Origin: Clostridium rectalis
Lineage (GTDB): Bacteria > Bacillota > Clostridia > Clostridiales > Clostridiaceae
NCBI RefSeq assembly: GCF_900626095.1
Contig: NZ_UYZZ01000003.1
Span: 264,889-328,888 of the forward strand
DNA length: 64,000 nucleotides
Reading direction: 5' to 3'
The position numbers and the translations under genes were made by a program. The notes below the pieces were generated by a model. That model was not told the DNA's origin. It searched no databases and saw nothing but the letters and a program-made list of their open reading frames with translations. Numbering within the stretch: position 1 is the first letter of the stretch; the number at the start of each line of letters is the position of its first letter. Shown in pieces: positions 1-10,866 of this stretch.

Positions 1-472
1 CTAAATCCTCTGTTGAAGGTACAGGGGTTCTGCCTTCTACTCTAGTAAGTATTAAAGTTTGAGTTACACTAGGTAGTGTAAATTCCCTTTTTATTGCCGC
101 TGCTGCTGCAAAGCATGAGCTAACTCCTGGTATTACTTCGTATTCTATGCTTAATTTATCAAGTTCGTCCATTTGTTCCTTAATTGCCCCATACATTGAT
201 GGATCTCCTGTATGAAGTCTAATTACGGATTTACCATCTGGTATTGATTCCTTCATAACCTCTATAACTTCATCTAATGTCATAGACGCAGAATTATGTA
301 TCTCTACTCCTTCTTTGCAATATTCCATATGTTCTTTACTAACAAGAGAACCTGCATAAATAACAACATCTCCTTGTGATAAAATCTCTCTTCCTTTTAC
401 TGTTATTAAATCCGCATCTCCTGGTCCAGCACCGATAAAATACACTTTAGGACTTACTTTAATCTTTTTCAA
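1..472 (-). CDS. cbiF: Cobalt-precorrin-4 C11-methyltransferase, 3' end cut by window
   Basis: This is a SAM-dependent tetrapyrrole methyltransferase that methylates C11 of (cobalt-)precorrin-4 in the anaerobic corrin pathway. The readable ~157 residues contain the N-terminal GAGPGDADL loop, the RLHTGDPSMYGA motif and the VIPGVSSCFAAAAA and RTPVPSTEDL stretches typical of CbiF/CobM. I prefer the TTG at 472, because AAAGGG sits about nine bases upstream of it; an in-frame ATG at 481 would touch that ribosome site. It follows cbiL by about 15 bp as the last visible gene of the leftward cobalamin operon. The C-terminal third lies beyond the left edge. Confidence 0.93.
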   Translation of the reverse strand, partial: MKKIKVSPKVYFIGAGPGDADLITVKGREILSQGDVVIYAGSLVSKEHMEYCKEGVEIHNSASMTLDEVIEVMKESIPDGKSVIRLHTGDPSMYGAIKEQMDELDKLSIEYEVIPGVSSCFAAAAAIKREFTLPSVTQTLILTRVEGRTPVPSTEDL

Positions 473-487
473 TATAATCATCCCTTT

Positions 488-1153
488 CTACTTTCTATGA
501 GCAATAATAAGTGACATGTAATCTTTTTTTGCTATTATTTCTTCTCTATTTCTTAAAATTTCCTGTCCTTCTCTATAAGCTCTTCTAACACAAATATACT
601 GAAATTCTCTATCCTCTAGAAAATCTAGTACCTTTTCTTCATTATTATACAATTTCATTATAATCACATATTTTTCATCCTTTATAGCATCTAATCTAGT
701 GGATGGCAATATTAATAATGGTTCATCTCCTATTACTAATACTTCACCGGCAAGACTTGCAGATGCACAAAAAGATGTTATCCCAGGAACTGTTTCTGTT
801 TCATAACCTTTTTCATTTATGTATTTTAAAAGATATATATATGTACTATATACAAAGGGATCACCTATAGTTAAAAAAACAACATCTTTTCCTTCATTAA
901 GCCTCTCTTCTATAACTTTAAATGCCTGATAAATTTTTTCTTCTTGCTCTTTTCCTCCCATGGGAAAATGTTTAACCAAAACTTCTGCATCTTTACTTAT
1001 AAAATTTTGTGCTGTAAGTAGAGCAATACTTTTCCCAGCATCCTTTGAAGATGGCGCAATAATAACCTGTGCTTTTTTTATAACCTTTGTAGCCTTTAAT
1101 GTTAATAATTCTTCATTGCCTGGTCCTACACCTATTCCATATAATTTAGCCAT
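488..1153 (-). CDS. cbiL: Precorrin-2/cobalt-factor II C20-methyltransferase
   Basis: The 221-residue protein adds the C20 methyl group to (cobalt-)precorrin-2 using SAM. It shows the tetrapyrrole methylase fold motifs: GIGVGPGNEELLTLKA at the N terminus, FLTIGDPFVYSTY near the middle and VPGITSFCASASLAG. Length is normal for CbiL/CobI. Its start overlaps the end of cbiET by 8 bp, so the two are translationally coupled in the same operon. The AP-S-SKD segment after the first strand is also typical of the C20 enzyme, which separates it from the C11 and C17 paralogues. Confidence 0.93.
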   Translation of the reverse strand: MAKLYGIGVGPGNEELLTLKATKVIKKAQVIIAPSSKDAGKSIALLTAQNFISKDAEVLVKHFPMGGKEQEEKIYQAFKVIEERLNEGKDVVFLTIGDPFVYSTYIYLLKYINEKGYETETVPGITSFCASASLAGEVLVIGDEPLLILPSTRLDAIKDEKYVIIMKLYNNEEKVLDFLEDREFQYICVRRAYREGQEILRNREEIIAKKDYMSLIIAHRK

Positions 1154-2339
1154 TTACTTTCTCTCCTTCTATTATAAATATTGGATTATATCCCATAAGC
1201 ATATAAGTTTCCCCTCTTGTTTTACTTATAGTAACTTCTGTACATTTCACGTTAAAACCTAATTTTTTTAATGTATCCATAGCTTTATAAAGGTTATTTA
1301 TCGTTATAAAATTTAATACCATTTTTCCTTGAATTTTTAATTTTTGTTCATATAATTTTATTATATCTTCTATATTGCCACCACTTCCACCTATAAAAAT
1401 GCTATCAAATTCGCCTAAAACTTTAGGAAATGACTGTAATGCCTCCCCTTCTATCACTTTTAGATTAGTTATATTAAAACTATCTATATTTTTATAAATC
1501 ACATCTAATGCCTCTAGATTTTTTTCTATTCCTATTACTTCTCCTTCAGTACATATTTGTGCCATTTGTATACTAACCGATCCAGTGCCTGCCCCAATAT
1601 CTAAAACTCTAGAATTTTTCTTTAAATTCAGTTTTACAGTACTTAAAATTCTTATTTCCTCTTTTGTCATAGGACAATTCCCTCTTATAAATTCTTCATC
1701 TTTTATAAAATGAAAATATTCTTCTGACTTATTGTGTAGTAAATTTTCTACTACTAATACACAAAGTTTTGAAAATTTAATATTTAGTATATCCTTTGCA
1801 AATTTTTGTGTTACTTTTTCATTTTTATAGGATAAATTTTCTCCTATATACATGAAAACATCTAGTCCATTGTTAACCAATTTTTCAGCTAACACATTTG
1901 GGGTGTTTTTTTTATCTGTAAGCCAAATTGAAATTTTGTTTTCCCTTACCTTTGATAAAAACTCATCTTCTCTACCATGTAAACTTCCAAGATATGCATT
2001 ATGCCAACTTTTGTTAAGTTTTCCCATAAAATATTGAAAAGAACTAATTCCAGGTACAATTTCTATTTTATCAAAATAATTTTTTCTTACATATTCAGTT
2101 ATACCATAAAAAAGTGGATCTCCTGAAGCTACTATAGCTATATCTTTATCTTTATTGGAATTTAGAATGTTTATTATTTGATTAATTTTCTCTACTGTCA
2201 TCTTTTTAGTATTAATAAAATCCACACTCTCCATTATCCTTCCAAATCCTACAATTAAATCTACATTTTCCATAACCTTAACTGCCTTAGGCATAATATA
2301 GTCTCTATGCCCGGGGCCTATTCCTACTATGTATACCAT
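1146..2339 (-). CDS. cbiET: Cobalt-precorrin-7 C5-methyltransferase / precorrin-6B C15-methyltransferase fusion
   Basis: This 397-residue protein fuses CbiE and CbiT. Residues 1 to about 195 are a tetrapyrrole methylase (YIVGIGPGHRDYIMPKA, IVASGDPLFYGI, IVPGISSFQYF). From about residue 205 there is a class I Rossmann methyltransferase with the SAM loop VLDIGAGTGSVSIQMA near residue 245 and IFIGGSGGNIEDI. Together they methylate C5 and C15 and decarboxylate the C12 acetate, as CobL does in aerobic pathways. The fusion is common in Firmicutes. It overlaps cbiL by 8 bp and sits about 48 bp after cbiD. Confidence 0.94.
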   Translation of the reverse strand: MVYIVGIGPGHRDYIMPKAVKVMENVDLIVGFGRIMESVDFINTKKMTVEKINQIINILNSNKDKDIAIVASGDPLFYGITEYVRKNYFDKIEIVPGISSFQYFMGKLNKSWHNAYLGSLHGREDEFLSKVRENKISIWLTDKKNTPNVLAEKLVNNGLDVFMYIGENLSYKNEKVTQKFAKDILNIKFSKLCVLVVENLLHNKSEEYFHFIKDEEFIRGNCPMTKEEIRILSTVKLNLKKNSRVLDIGAGTGSVSIQMAQICTEGEVIGIEKNLEALDVIYKNIDSFNITNLKVIEGEALQSFPKVLGEFDSIFIGGSGGNIEDIIKLYEQKLKIQGKMVLNFITINNLYKAMDTLKKLGFNVKCTEVTISKTRGETYMLMGYNPIFIIEGEKVNG

Positions 2340-2387
2340 ATTGAACCCCTTTCTTCTTAAAATAGTTAGTAGAATTTTAATACTATA

Positions 2388-3464
2388 TTATTCTTTTTCT
2401 ATATATAGATTTTTTTCCATAGAAAACATATAAATTTTGGGCAGAATCTCACCATAGGTATATATCTTTATTCTTTTTTTTATCTTATCTACTAATCTTT
2501 CATAAAGCATGCTGTATCCTTCACCTAAAAGTTTTACTGCACCTTCAGTGGTTTTTTCATTATATACTTTTTCTACTAGGTCCCTATCATATCCCATAAG
2601 TGCTAACTCAAGAGCTAAAACTTCCAATCTTACATCACAAACTCTACTATGAGTATTAAAGCATCCAGCTGCTATTTTACATAACTTTCCTATATGTCCT
2701 ACCAATGTTATATCCCTAATATCTTTTTCCCTACAACAATCCAATGCAAATCCAATATAGTTTGATACTATTACCATTTTGTTTTTATCTAAACCTAATT
2801 TTTCTCCAGCCTTTTCCCCTATATTTCCGAAAACCAAAATAAGTCCTCTACATCCCTTAGATATCTTTTGATTTATTTCAAGTCTTATTGATTCTTTTAA
2901 AGCCTCCTCTGACATAGGCATTACAATCCCCGATGTTCCTAATATTGAAATGCCTCCTAATATATTTAATCTGGGATTAAAAGTTTTAACTGCAATTTCT
3001 TCCCCTTTAGGAACAAAAATAGTTATTTCTACTCCTTTATCCTTAGGCAAAACTTCCATTACTTCTTTTTGAATAGTAGTTCGTGGTACAGGATTTATAG
3101 CTGGGTCACCTTTAGGTACATAAAGTCCCTCTCCCATAACAACTCCTACACCTTTTCCGCCTCTTAAACTATATCCACTATTTTTTTTATAAGCTTTAGC
3201 CCATATCTCTAAACCATGGGTAACATCTGGATCGTCTCCTCCATCTTTTACTACACAACACTCTACAAAGTCACTTCCTCTAACTATTTTTTTTACAGGA
3301 AGTGTAAGTTTTACTCCCCTAGGAGTATCTATATTTACCTCTTTTAACTCCACTTTATTATACAAAATAATAGTCGCTGCTTTAGCTGCAGCTGTGGCAC
3401 AGGATCCTGTTGTGTATCCACATCTTAAACTTTTACCATCTACATTTACATACATTTCAAGCAT
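2388..3464 (-). CDS. cbiD: Cobalt-precorrin-5B C1-methyltransferase
   Basis: The 358-residue CbiD methylates C1 after the ring-contracted acetaldehyde fragment is lost. The family signature [16 protein letters not shown] is at residues 15-30, followed by the conserved [12 protein letters not shown] segment and [13 protein letters not shown]. CbiD is specific to the anaerobic pathway, so it marks this cluster as the early-cobalt-insertion route. It lies 14 bp downstream of cbiC and is transcribed with it. Confidence 0.96.
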   Translation of the reverse strand: MLEMYVNVDGKSLRCGYTTGSCATAAAKAATIILYNKVELKEVNIDTPRGVKLTLPVKKIVRGSDFVECCVVKDGGDDPDVTHGLEIWAKAYKKNSGYSLRGGKGVGVVMGEGLYVPKGDPAINPVPRTTIQKEVMEVLPKDKGVEITIFVPKGEEIAVKTFNPRLNILGGISILGTSGIVMPMSEEALKESIRLEINQKISKGCRGLILVFGNIGEKAGEKLGLDKNKMVIVSNYIGFALDCCREKDIRDITLVGHIGKLCKIAAGCFNTHSRVCDVRLEVLALELALMGYDRDLVEKVYNEKTTEGAVKLLGEGYSMLYERLVDKIKKRIKIYTYGEILPKIYMFSMEKNLYIEKE

Positions 3465-3478
3465 ATTAGATCACCTGC

Positions 3479-4114
3479 TTAATCTCTTTCTACTATCATA
3501 TACATTAAAGCATTAACTATAGCTGCTGCCACGTTACTGCCGCCTTTTCTGCCTCTTATAGTAACCATTGGCACATCTTTTAACTGTTTTTCCGCCTCTT
3601 CTTTTGACTCCGCCGCTCCTACAAATCCTACTGGTGAACCTACAATAAACTTAGGATTAGCTTTTCCCTCTTTAGTAAGTTCTATAAGTTTAAATAATGC
3701 TGTAGGAGCATTACCAAAAACAAAAAACTCTACTCCATCTTCTACGGCCTTTTCAACTGCTGCCATAGAACGAGTTATTCCCTTATTTTTAGCAATAGTT
3801 TTTACATTTTCACTGGAAACATAACATTTTACATCACAATTTAACTTTTTTAGGGCAGATTTATTTATACCTGATTTAGCCATATTAGTATCTGTATAAA
3901 TTGTTACACCTTTTTTCAATATTTCTTTAGCTTTTTCTATAGCACCCTCTCTTATATAAACTATGTTCTGGTAATCAAAATCTCCTGTGGTATGTATTGT
4001 TCTTTTTACTATTTTTAATTCTTCATCTGTAAAATGATTTGTTTTCATCTCTTTTCCTATTATCTGAAAACTTTTTTCTTCTATAGCCATTGGTTTTTTT
4101 ACATAATCTATCAT
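3479..4114 (-). CDS. cbiC: Cobalt-precorrin-8X methylmutase
   Basis: The 211-residue CbiC/CobH family enzyme moves the C11 methyl to C12 and so forms cobyrinate. It carries the conserved IHTTGDFDY near residue 40, the YTDTNMAKSGI segment, and the glycine-rich FIVGSPVGFVGAAESKE near residue 155. The late RGRKGGSNVAAAIVNAL segment is also characteristic. Length is normal. The gene is between cbiA and cbiD with a gap of about 64 bp to cbiA. Confidence 0.96.
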   Translation of the reverse strand: MIDYVKKPMAIEEKSFQIIGKEMKTNHFTDEELKIVKRTIHTTGDFDYQNIVYIREGAIEKAKEILKKGVTIYTDTNMAKSGINKSALKKLNCDVKCYVSSENVKTIAKNKGITRSMAAVEKAVEDGVEFFVFGNAPTALFKLIELTKEGKANPKFIVGSPVGFVGAAESKEEAEKQLKDVPMVTIRGRKGGSNVAAAIVNALMYMIVERD

Positions 4115-4177
4115 ATTATTGTATCCTCCATAAAAATTAATCTTATACCATTTTAGTGTATTTTATACAAACACCTG

Positions 4178-5503
4178 TTATTTATTTCCATTTACTAGTT
4201 GTTGTAAAAAATCTATATTCTCAAAGAAATGCACATGGGCATATGCCCCCAATGTATTATTCTTTTTGTATCCACAATGCCAACTTTTTATTTCACCATC
4301 GTACATAGTTTTCTCCAAATTATAAATCTTTTCTTCTTCACAAGTAACATAGGATTTATGAAATTCATGACATTTTATTTTTGTACCTTTTTTTAAAATT
4401 CTATCATCTTTAATTATTTCTATTTCTGCATATCCGAAATTTTGAAGTTTTTTTGTCATTACTGCTTTCCCATTAAAGAATCCTACAGTATCTCTTTCAA
4501 ACTCACCATTGTCTATACCTTTAGAAAGATACATAAGTCCACCACATTCTGCATAACATCTAAGTCCATTATTAAGTGCCCTATTTATATTCTTTAACAT
4601 GTACTTATTTTTACTAAGCTCGTCTAAAAAAACTTCTGGATATCCTCCCCCTATGTAAAGAAAATCTAGATTTTCTGGTAATTTATTATCCTTTAGCGGA
4701 CTAAAGTAAACTATCTCCCCCAACTCGCTTAAAAGCTCTATATTTTCTCTATAATAAAAACTAAAAGCCTTATCATAAGCTACGCCTATTTTTAAATTTT
4801 TATTATCTAAATGAAATCTATCTTCATATACAAAAGTTTGCTTAAAATATTTTAAAAGTTCATCTACATTCACATGTTTTAAAATAAGTTCACTTAATAT
4901 ATCTATTCTATTTTCTAAATCATAAATTTCACTACTTTGGACAAGCCCTAAGTGCCTACTTTCAAGCAAAAGCCTTTCATCTCTTGGAACATATCCAAAG
5001 ACTTTTACTCCACAATTATATTCAATTGATTTTTTTAAAAGTTTATAGTATCCTTCACTAATATTATTAAGTATTACTCCCGCTATATTAGCATTTTCAA
5101 AACTCACAAGACCATTAATTTCTGCACATAATGTTGCACTTTGAGCCTTAGGAGATATAACAAGTACTACTGGAAGATTTAATACTTTTGCTACATGCGC
5201 TGTAGAATAAGAAGAATCTATCCCTTTACCATCGTATAATCCCATCACTCCTTCAATTACACCAAGTTCTCCTACTCCTCTTGAATAAGAAGCTTTAACC
5301 CCCTCCTCTCCCATAAGATATAAATCCAAGTTTCGAGAGGGTTTCTTTGTTATCCTAGAGTGAAAGGCTGTATCTATATAGTCTGGTCCTACTTTATATC
5401 CCTGCACATCAAATCCTTTTTTCATTAACGCTTTCATAATCCCAACAGTAACGGTGGTTTTTCCACCACCACTACTGTTAGATGATATAACTATACTTCT
5501 CAT
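4178..5503 (-). CDS. cbiA: Cobyrinate a,c-diamide synthase
   Basis: The 441-residue enzyme amidates the a and c carboxylates of cobyrinate with ATP and glutamine. The N-terminal P-loop domain has NSSGGGKTTVTVGIMKAL (residues 9-26), and DLYLMGEEGV and GVMGLYDGKG follow. The C-terminal class I glutamine amidotransferase domain has the nucleophile in AECGGLMYLS near residue 318 and a late HVHF. It is the expected length and lies 15 bp after hemL in the operon. Confidence 0.95.
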   Translation of the reverse strand: MRSIVISSNSSGGGKTTVTVGIMKALMKKGFDVQGYKVGPDYIDTAFHSRITKKPSRNLDLYLMGEEGVKASYSRGVGELGVIEGVMGLYDGKGIDSSYSTAHVAKVLNLPVVLVISPKAQSATLCAEINGLVSFENANIAGVILNNISEGYYKLLKKSIEYNCGVKVFGYVPRDERLLLESRHLGLVQSSEIYDLENRIDILSELILKHVNVDELLKYFKQTFVYEDRFHLDNKNLKIGVAYDKAFSFYYRENIELLSELGEIVYFSPLKDNKLPENLDFLYIGGGYPEVFLDELSKNKYMLKNINRALNNGLRCYAECGGLMYLSKGIDNGEFERDTVGFFNGKAVMTKKLQNFGYAEIEIIKDDRILKKGTKIKCHEFHKSYVTCEEEKIYNLEKTMYDGEIKSWHCGYKKNNTLGAYAHVHFFENIDFLQQLVNGNK

Positions 5504-5518
5504 AACTAAACCTCTCTT

Positions 5519-6787
5519 CTAGAAATTTTTCATAACTTCTAAGAATTTTTCTATTTCCTGCTTTTCATGTTTAACTCCTATAAACATTGCTTCAAATTGT
5601 GAAGGAGCAATATAAACTCCATTTTTCAACATGTGCTCAAAAAATTTACCATAAAGTCTAGTATCACAAGTTTTAGCATCTTCATAATTTTTCACTTCAG
5701 TTTTATCAGTGAAAAATGCTGTCATCATGGCTCCACATCTATTCATTACCATAGGAATTCCCTTTTCCTTTGCTATTCCTTCCATTCCATTTTCAAGTTC
5801 ACATCCTGTAGACTCCATATGTTTATAGTACCTAGGATTGTCATAAAGTTTTTTTAGTGTAGCATATCCTGCTGCCATTACAACTGGATTTCCTGACATA
5901 GTACCTGCCTGATAAACTGGTCCCATAGGTGATAATTGTTCCATTATTTCTTTTTTACCCCCATAGGCACCACATGGAAGTCCACCACCCATAATTTTTG
6001 CGTAAGTTGTTAAATCAGGAGTTATTTTATATATACTTTGAGCTCCTTTATAGGCAACTCTAAAACCTGACATAACTTCGTCAAATATAAGTAGTGCCCC
6101 ACACTTAGTGCAGATATCCCTTAGTCCCTGTAAAAATTCTTTTTCACCTGGAATAACTCCCATATTACCAGCAACAGGTTCAACTATAATTGCCGCTATT
6201 TCCTCTCCAAATCTTTCAAATAAGTCTTTTACACTTTCCATATCATTATATTTTGCAATTAAAGTATTTTGAATACTTCCCTCTGGCACACCTGGTGAAC
6301 CTGGAATTCTTTCTGTAAGAACTCCTGAACCTGCTTCTACTAAAAATCCATCAAAGTGTCCATGATAACATCCTGCAAATTTTATTATCTTGTCTTTTTT
6401 TGTATATCCTCTTGCCAACTTTACTGCACTCATAGTAGCCTCTGTTCCAGAATTAACCATTCTCACCATATCAACATTGTCTAATGTATCTACCATATGT
6501 TTTGACAGTATTAATTCTGATTCTGTCGGAGCACCAAAGCTTATAGCATTTTCCACCATAGCTTTTATTGCATTTACTACCTCAAAATCATTATGTCCCA
6601 GTATCATAGGTCCCCATGAAGCTACAAAATCTATATACTCTTTATCATCTTCATCCCATATATATGCTCCTAAACCCTTCCTAATTATAGGCGGATTAAC
6701 TTTAGTATTTGTAAACGCTCTAACAGGACTATTTACTCCTCCTGGCATATATAGTTTTGATTTTTCAAATATATCTATATTCTTCAA
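5519..6787 (-). CDS. hemL: Glutamate-1-semialdehyde 2,1-aminomutase
   Basis: The 422-residue PLP enzyme turns glutamate-1-semialdehyde into 5-aminolevulinate. It contains [13 protein letters not shown] at the N terminus, [18 protein letters not shown], the cofactor-binding [11 protein letters not shown] and the Schiff-base lysine in [17 protein letters not shown] near residue 265. It supplies ALA with HemA (about 4 kb upstream in the same operon) by the C5 route. About 107 bp separate it from hemB, the longest gap in the hem block; I see no strong terminator there. Confidence 0.96.
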   Translation of the reverse strand: MKNIDIFEKSKLYMPGGVNSPVRAFTNTKVNPPIIRKGLGAYIWDEDDKEYIDFVASWGPMILGHNDFEVVNAIKAMVENAISFGAPTESELILSKHMVDTLDNVDMVRMVNSGTEATMSAVKLARGYTKKDKIIKFAGCYHGHFDGFLVEAGSGVLTERIPGSPGVPEGSIQNTLIAKYNDMESVKDLFERFGEEIAAIIVEPVAGNMGVIPGEKEFLQGLRDICTKCGALLIFDEVMSGFRVAYKGAQSIYKITPDLTTYAKIMGGGLPCGAYGGKKEIMEQLSPMGPVYQAGTMSGNPVVMAAGYATLKKLYDNPRYYKHMESTGCELENGMEGIAKEKGIPMVMNRCGAMMTAFFTDKTEVKNYEDAKTCDTRLYGKFFEHMLKNGVYIAPSQFEAMFIGVKHEKQEIEKFLEVMKNF

Positions 6788-6894
6788 AATTATCAGCTCC
6801 CTAATTTTTTATACTTAAAAATAAATACACTCTAAGTAAGCTCTCTCTTCTCTAATACCTTTTTTTGAAATTAAAACTTTTTCATATTACATTA

Positions 6895-7860
6895 TTACTC
6901 TTTAATCCATTTTGAAGCATCTAAAGCATAATAAGTAATTATCATATCTGACCCGGCTCTTTTTATGGACAATAACATTTCCAATGCTACTCTTTTCTCA
7001 TCTATAAGTCCCATCTTCGCCGCAGCTTTAACCATAGCATACTCTCCACTTACATTATAAGCTGCTATTGGCATATTCGTTTTATCCTTTGCCAATCTTA
7101 TAACATCTAAATATGGTAGTGCAGGTTTAATCATTATTATATCTGCACCTTCCTGTATGTCACTTTCTATTTCTAACATTGCTTCTCTAATATTTCCTGG
7201 ATCCATTTGATAAGTCTTTCTATCTCCGAACTTTGGTGTTGAATCCGCCGCTTCCCTAAATGGTCCATAAAAAGCTGAGCAATACTTTGCACTATAAGAC
7301 ATTATAGGAATATTTTTAAACCCTTCTTTATCTAGTCCTTCCCTTATTGCCTCAATTCTTCCATCCATCATATCTGATGGAGCTATCATATCTGCCCCAG
7401 CTTTTACATGGGATACAGCAATTTTTGATAAATATTCTAAAGTTTTATCATTATCCACATCATGATTACATATAATACCACAGTGTCCATGATTAGTATA
7501 TTCACACATACATACATCAGTAATAACATATAATTGAGGAGCTATTTTTTTTATTTCTCTTATAGCCCTTTGAATTATTCCATCCTGGTCAAAAGCTCCA
7601 CTACCTATTTCATCTTTATGTTCCGGAATTCCAAACAATATTATTCCTTTAATCTTAGCCTCTACAACTTCTTTAATAACTTCTTTTAATCTATCTATTG
7701 AATAATGATAATTGTTTGGAAGGGAGGTAATTTCTTTTTTTATATTCTCTCCTTCTACTACAAAAATAGGATATATAAAATCCTGTGTATTAAGTACAGT
7801 TTCCCTAACCATACTTCTAATGGCTTCATTTTGTCTTAGTCTTCTATGCCTTGTAAACAT
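6895..7860 (-). CDS. hemB: Porphobilinogen synthase (ALA dehydratase)
   Basis: The 321-residue HemB condenses two 5-aminolevulinates to porphobilinogen. The Schiff-base lysines are in [16 protein letters not shown] and [11 protein letters not shown]. The metal site [12 protein letters not shown] has the cysteine pattern of zinc-dependent enzymes. Its start is preceded by AAAGGAGAGG and overlaps the end of cobA-hemD by 25 bp. The N-terminal [18 protein letters not shown] is a family hallmark and supports the annotated ATG. Confidence 0.96.
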   Translation of the reverse strand: MFTRHRRLRQNEAIRSMVRETVLNTQDFIYPIFVVEGENIKKEITSLPNNYHYSIDRLKEVIKEVVEAKIKGIILFGIPEHKDEIGSGAFDQDGIIQRAIREIKKIAPQLYVITDVCMCEYTNHGHCGIICNHDVDNDKTLEYLSKIAVSHVKAGADMIAPSDMMDGRIEAIREGLDKEGFKNIPIMSYSAKYCSAFYGPFREAADSTPKFGDRKTYQMDPGNIREAMLEIESDIQEGADIIMIKPALPYLDVIRLAKDKTNMPIAAYNVSGEYAMVKAAAKMGLIDEKRVALEMLLSIKRAGSDMIITYYALDASKWIKE

Positions 7861-9326
7861 AATTCTTTCCTCTCCTTTAACAATTTTTCTATCATTCCAT
7901 CAGTAGTATACTCATTACATACTGTATATCTTATATTATTTTTTTCTAATTCTTTCGCAGTAATAGGACCTATAGCTAAACACTGCTTTTCCTTCAATTT
8001 ATCAATACCTACTAAATCTATCATGTTTCTGACTATACTAGGACTTGTAAATAAAACTATATCCACATCCTCAAAGGCTTCACCATTAACTAAATCCCCT
8101 TTAACTATTTCATAAGTTATAACTTCATCTACCAAACATCCTTCTTTCCTTAAAGCCTCTACAAGATATTCTCTAGCCTGTTTTGAACGTGGAAGTAGTA
8201 CTCTATCACCATTTTTTATCTTTTCCTTCATTTTTTTAAATAAATTTTCTGCAACAAATTCATCAGCCACTATAAAAGCTTTTACTCCCCTATCCATAAG
8301 AGCTTCAGCTGTAGCAGGTCCAATACAAACAAATTTAGCTTTTATATTTCTTATATCATACTTAATTTTAATTAAGTAATTAAAAAATATATTTACTCCG
8401 TTTACACTAGTTAAAACTATATAATCATATTTACATAGATTATAAATATAGGATCTGAGATTTTCTTCAGTGCTCTTAACTTTTATGGCATTTATTTCAG
8501 TAACCTGTGCTCCTAAATCACTTAATTTTTCTCTTAACTTTTTAGCCTGCTCTTTTGAACGAGTAACACAAATATTTTTCCCAAATAAAGGTTTCTTTTC
8601 AAACCAATTAAATTTATTATTAAATTCAACTACATCACCAACTAAAATAATACAAGGTGAACTAATGTTTATAACATCAGCTTTCTCTTTTATATTTTTC
8701 AAAGTACCTATAGCCTTTCTTTGTTTAGCTGTAGTTCCTTTCATTATTATGGCACATAGAGTACTTTCATCCATACCATTTTCCATCAATTTATTTCTTA
8801 TTATATCTAAATTTTTATATCCCATTAAAAATATTAAAGTTCCACCTACATTTGCCACGGCTTTCCAATCTATATTTAGCTTATCTGCTGTCATTCCTGT
8901 AAAAACATGAAACCCTTGTGATATAGCTCTATGAGTAACGGGTATTCCCGCATAATTAGGTACTGAAATAGCAGATGTAATTCCTGGAATAACCTCAAAA
9001 TCTATATTATCTTCCATAAGTCTTAATATTTCTTCTCCACCACGTCCAAAAACAAATGGATCTCCGCCTTTTATCCTTCCAACTACATGACCTTTTTTAG
9101 CTAATTGTGCTAACATTTCATTTATTTCATCTTGTGTTTTATAATGGCATCCTGGTTCTTTGCCACAATAATATATTTCACAATCCTCATTAAGATATTT
9201 TAATATTCCCGGACCTGCTAACCTATCATACATTACAGCAGTACATTTTTTTAACATTCTAATAGCTTTTAATGTAATTAATTCTTCATCTCCTGGCCCT
9301 GCTCCTATAAGATATACTTTACTCAT
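7836..9326 (-). CDS. cobA-hemD: Uroporphyrinogen-III C-methyltransferase / uroporphyrinogen-III synthase fusion
   Basis: This 496-residue bifunctional protein has an SAM uroporphyrinogen-III methyltransferase (CobA/SUMT) at residues 1 to about 245, with [34 protein letters not shown] and [19 protein letters not shown]. The C-terminal half (about 255-496) is a HemD synthase with two Rossmann-like lobes and the [11 protein letters not shown] and [10 protein letters not shown] strands. It both cyclises hydroxymethylbilane and commits it to precorrin-2. AGGAGGGG precedes the ATG. The fusion is common in clostridia. Confidence 0.95.
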   Translation of the reverse strand: MSKVYLIGAGPGDEELITLKAIRMLKKCTAVMYDRLAGPGILKYLNEDCEIYYCGKEPGCHYKTQDEINEMLAQLAKKGHVVGRIKGGDPFVFGRGGEEILRLMEDNIDFEVIPGITSAISVPNYAGIPVTHRAISQGFHVFTGMTADKLNIDWKAVANVGGTLIFLMGYKNLDIIRNKLMENGMDESTLCAIIMKGTTAKQRKAIGTLKNIKEKADVINISSPCIILVGDVVEFNNKFNWFEKKPLFGKNICVTRSKEQAKKLREKLSDLGAQVTEINAIKVKSTEENLRSYIYNLCKYDYIVLTSVNGVNIFFNYLIKIKYDIRNIKAKFVCIGPATAEALMDRGVKAFIVADEFVAENLFKKMKEKIKNGDRVLLPRSKQAREYLVEALRKEGCLVDEVITYEIVKGDLVNGEAFEDVDIVLFTSPSIVRNMIDLVGIDKLKEKQCLAIGPITAKELEKNNIRYTVCNEYTTDGMIEKLLKERKELCLQGIED

Positions 9327-9341
9327 GTTCCCCTCCTAAAA

Positions 9342-10217
9342 TTAAACATTTAATATTTTCTTTGCTAAACCTTTTCCTAACTCTTTAAAACTCTCTGCTC
9401 TTCCTTCTATATCTTTTTTTATTATTCTTCCATTCACTTCATATATACCTATGATGTACATTAAATCTCCTTGTAGTATAGCGTGGGCTCCTATAGTTGA
9501 ATGACAATCTCCCTTAAGCTCCGTCATAAAACTTCTTTCAGCCTCAACACAAATTCTTGTATCTAAATGCTCTATATGCTTTATAGCTTCATAAACTTCT
9601 TTATTTTCTTTTCTTATTTCCAATCCTAAAGCCCCTTGCCCTATAGCTGGAACCATTTCTTCAACTTTAAAATAATTAGTGATGATATATTCCATATTTA
9701 ACCTCTTAAGTCCTGCAGCAGCAAGTACAGTACCACTAAGATTTAGTTCCTTAATTTTTCTAATCCTTGTTTGAACATTTCCCCTTATAGGTACTATTTC
9801 TATATCTGGCCTTAAAAGCTTAAGCTGTGCAGCTCTCCTTCTGCTGCTTGTACCTATTTTTGCACCTTTTCTAAGGTCCATAAAAGATGTATTATCCTTT
9901 GAAACAAATACATCTCTTACATCCTCTCTTTTAGGTATTACTGCTATTTCAAACATAGAAGGTACTTCATAAGGTACATCCTTCATGCTATGGACTGCAA
10001 CATCTGCTTTATTTTCTAATAAAGCCATTTCAATTTCTTTTACAAAAAGGCCTTTACCACCTATTTTATCTAGTGTTTTATCTAAAATTTTATCTCCTAA
10101 AGTTTCCATTAATAACTTTTCTGAATATATACTACTATTTTTCTTAATCATGTCTATTACCAAATCAGTTTGAGTCTGTGCCAAAATACTTTTTCTAGTC
10201 GCAACTATTAATTTCAA
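9342..10217 (-). CDS. hemC: Hydroxymethylbilane synthase (porphobilinogen deaminase)
   Basis: HemC polymerises four porphobilinogens. The cofactor-anchoring cysteine is in GDCHSTIG, and the family motifs [22 protein letters not shown] and [12 protein letters not shown] are present. I place the start at the TTG at 10217, because GGAGG lies eight bases upstream and the product then begins directly with KLIVATRKS. An in-frame ATG at 10232 would put that ribosome site inside the gene. The start overlaps the upstream dehydrogenase gene by 23 bp. The product is about 291 residues. Confidence 0.95.
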   Translation of the reverse strand: MKLIVATRKSILAQTQTDLVIDMIKKNSSIYSEKLLMETLGDKILDKTLDKIGGKGLFVKEIEMALLENKADVAVHSMKDVPYEVPSMFEIAVIPKREDVRDVFVSKDNTSFMDLRKGAKIGTSSRRRAAQLKLLRPDIEIVPIRGNVQTRIRKIKELNLSGTVLAAAGLKRLNMEYIITNYFKVEEMVPAIGQGALGLEIRKENKEVYEAIKHIEHLDTRICVEAERSFMTELKGDCHSTIGAHAILQGDLMYIIGIYEVNGRIIKKDIEGRAESFKELGKGLAKKILNV

Positions 10218-10866
10218 AATTACTACCTCCATAAAACATTTTTAAAATATATTTATGTACATCCTTTTTATAAAAGAAGTAAAAATCCTCTGAAGAAATA
10301 AAATTCATTATTTCATCCTTATTTTTATATTCTTTTACAATATGTCTTATGTAACAATTATACTCTACAAATTCATCATACTTTTTTAAATCTATTTTTA
10401 TTTTTTCTGCCAAATATCTAGATGTCTTAGGATTTCCTCCTTTAGTATTTATAGCAAAATTGATATTTTCCGTTTCTCTTTGGCAAGGAAGAACAACTAA
10501 CCCTTCTTTAAAATTAGAGCAATCTAAATATAATTTAAATAATTCAATACAATGCTCTTTTATTTTTTTATTTAAAAAACTATCATTAACAGCAATTATT
10601 ATAATGTGATTATTTATAATATATTCTCTTTTATACTCACCATTTATAAGTTTTATATTATTTGCAGTACTTATTTTTTTAAACTCATCACAAAAATCTT
10701 TTGCTAAAACTGTTATATTGCATCCTTTTTTAGTTAATGTTTTAGCTTTTATAAAACCTGCTCTACCTCCACCCACTATTAAAACATTTACTTTGTTTGA
10801 TATTAGCGAGAGAAAAGTATACTCTAATCTGTTACATAAAATATTTTCTTTATTATTTCCAGGCAT
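10195..10866 (-). CDS. Precorrin-2 dehydrogenase (Met8p/CysG N-terminal type)
   Basis: The 223-residue protein has an NAD-binding Rossmann loop, [17 protein letters not shown], at about residues 28-44 and an [18 protein letters not shown] segment, as in the N-terminal domain of CysG, Met8p and SirC. It would oxidise precorrin-2 to sirohydrochlorin, feeding siroheme and the cobalt-early cobalamin route. It overlaps the end of hemA by 43 bp and hemC by 23 bp, so the three are tightly coupled. The first ~25 residues are unusual and the true start could be internal, but I see no better start codon. Chelatase activity cannot be judged. Confidence 0.86.
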   Translation of the reverse strand: MPGNNKENILCNRLEYTFLSLISNKVNVLIVGGGRAGFIKAKTLTKKGCNITVLAKDFCDEFKKISTANNIKLINGEYKREYIINNHIIIIAVNDSFLNKKIKEHCIELFKLYLDCSNFKEGLVVLPCQRETENINFAINTKGGNPKTSRYLAEKIKIDLKKYDEFVEYNCYIRHIVKEYKNKDEIMNFISSEDFYFFYKKDVHKYILKMFYGGSNFEINSCD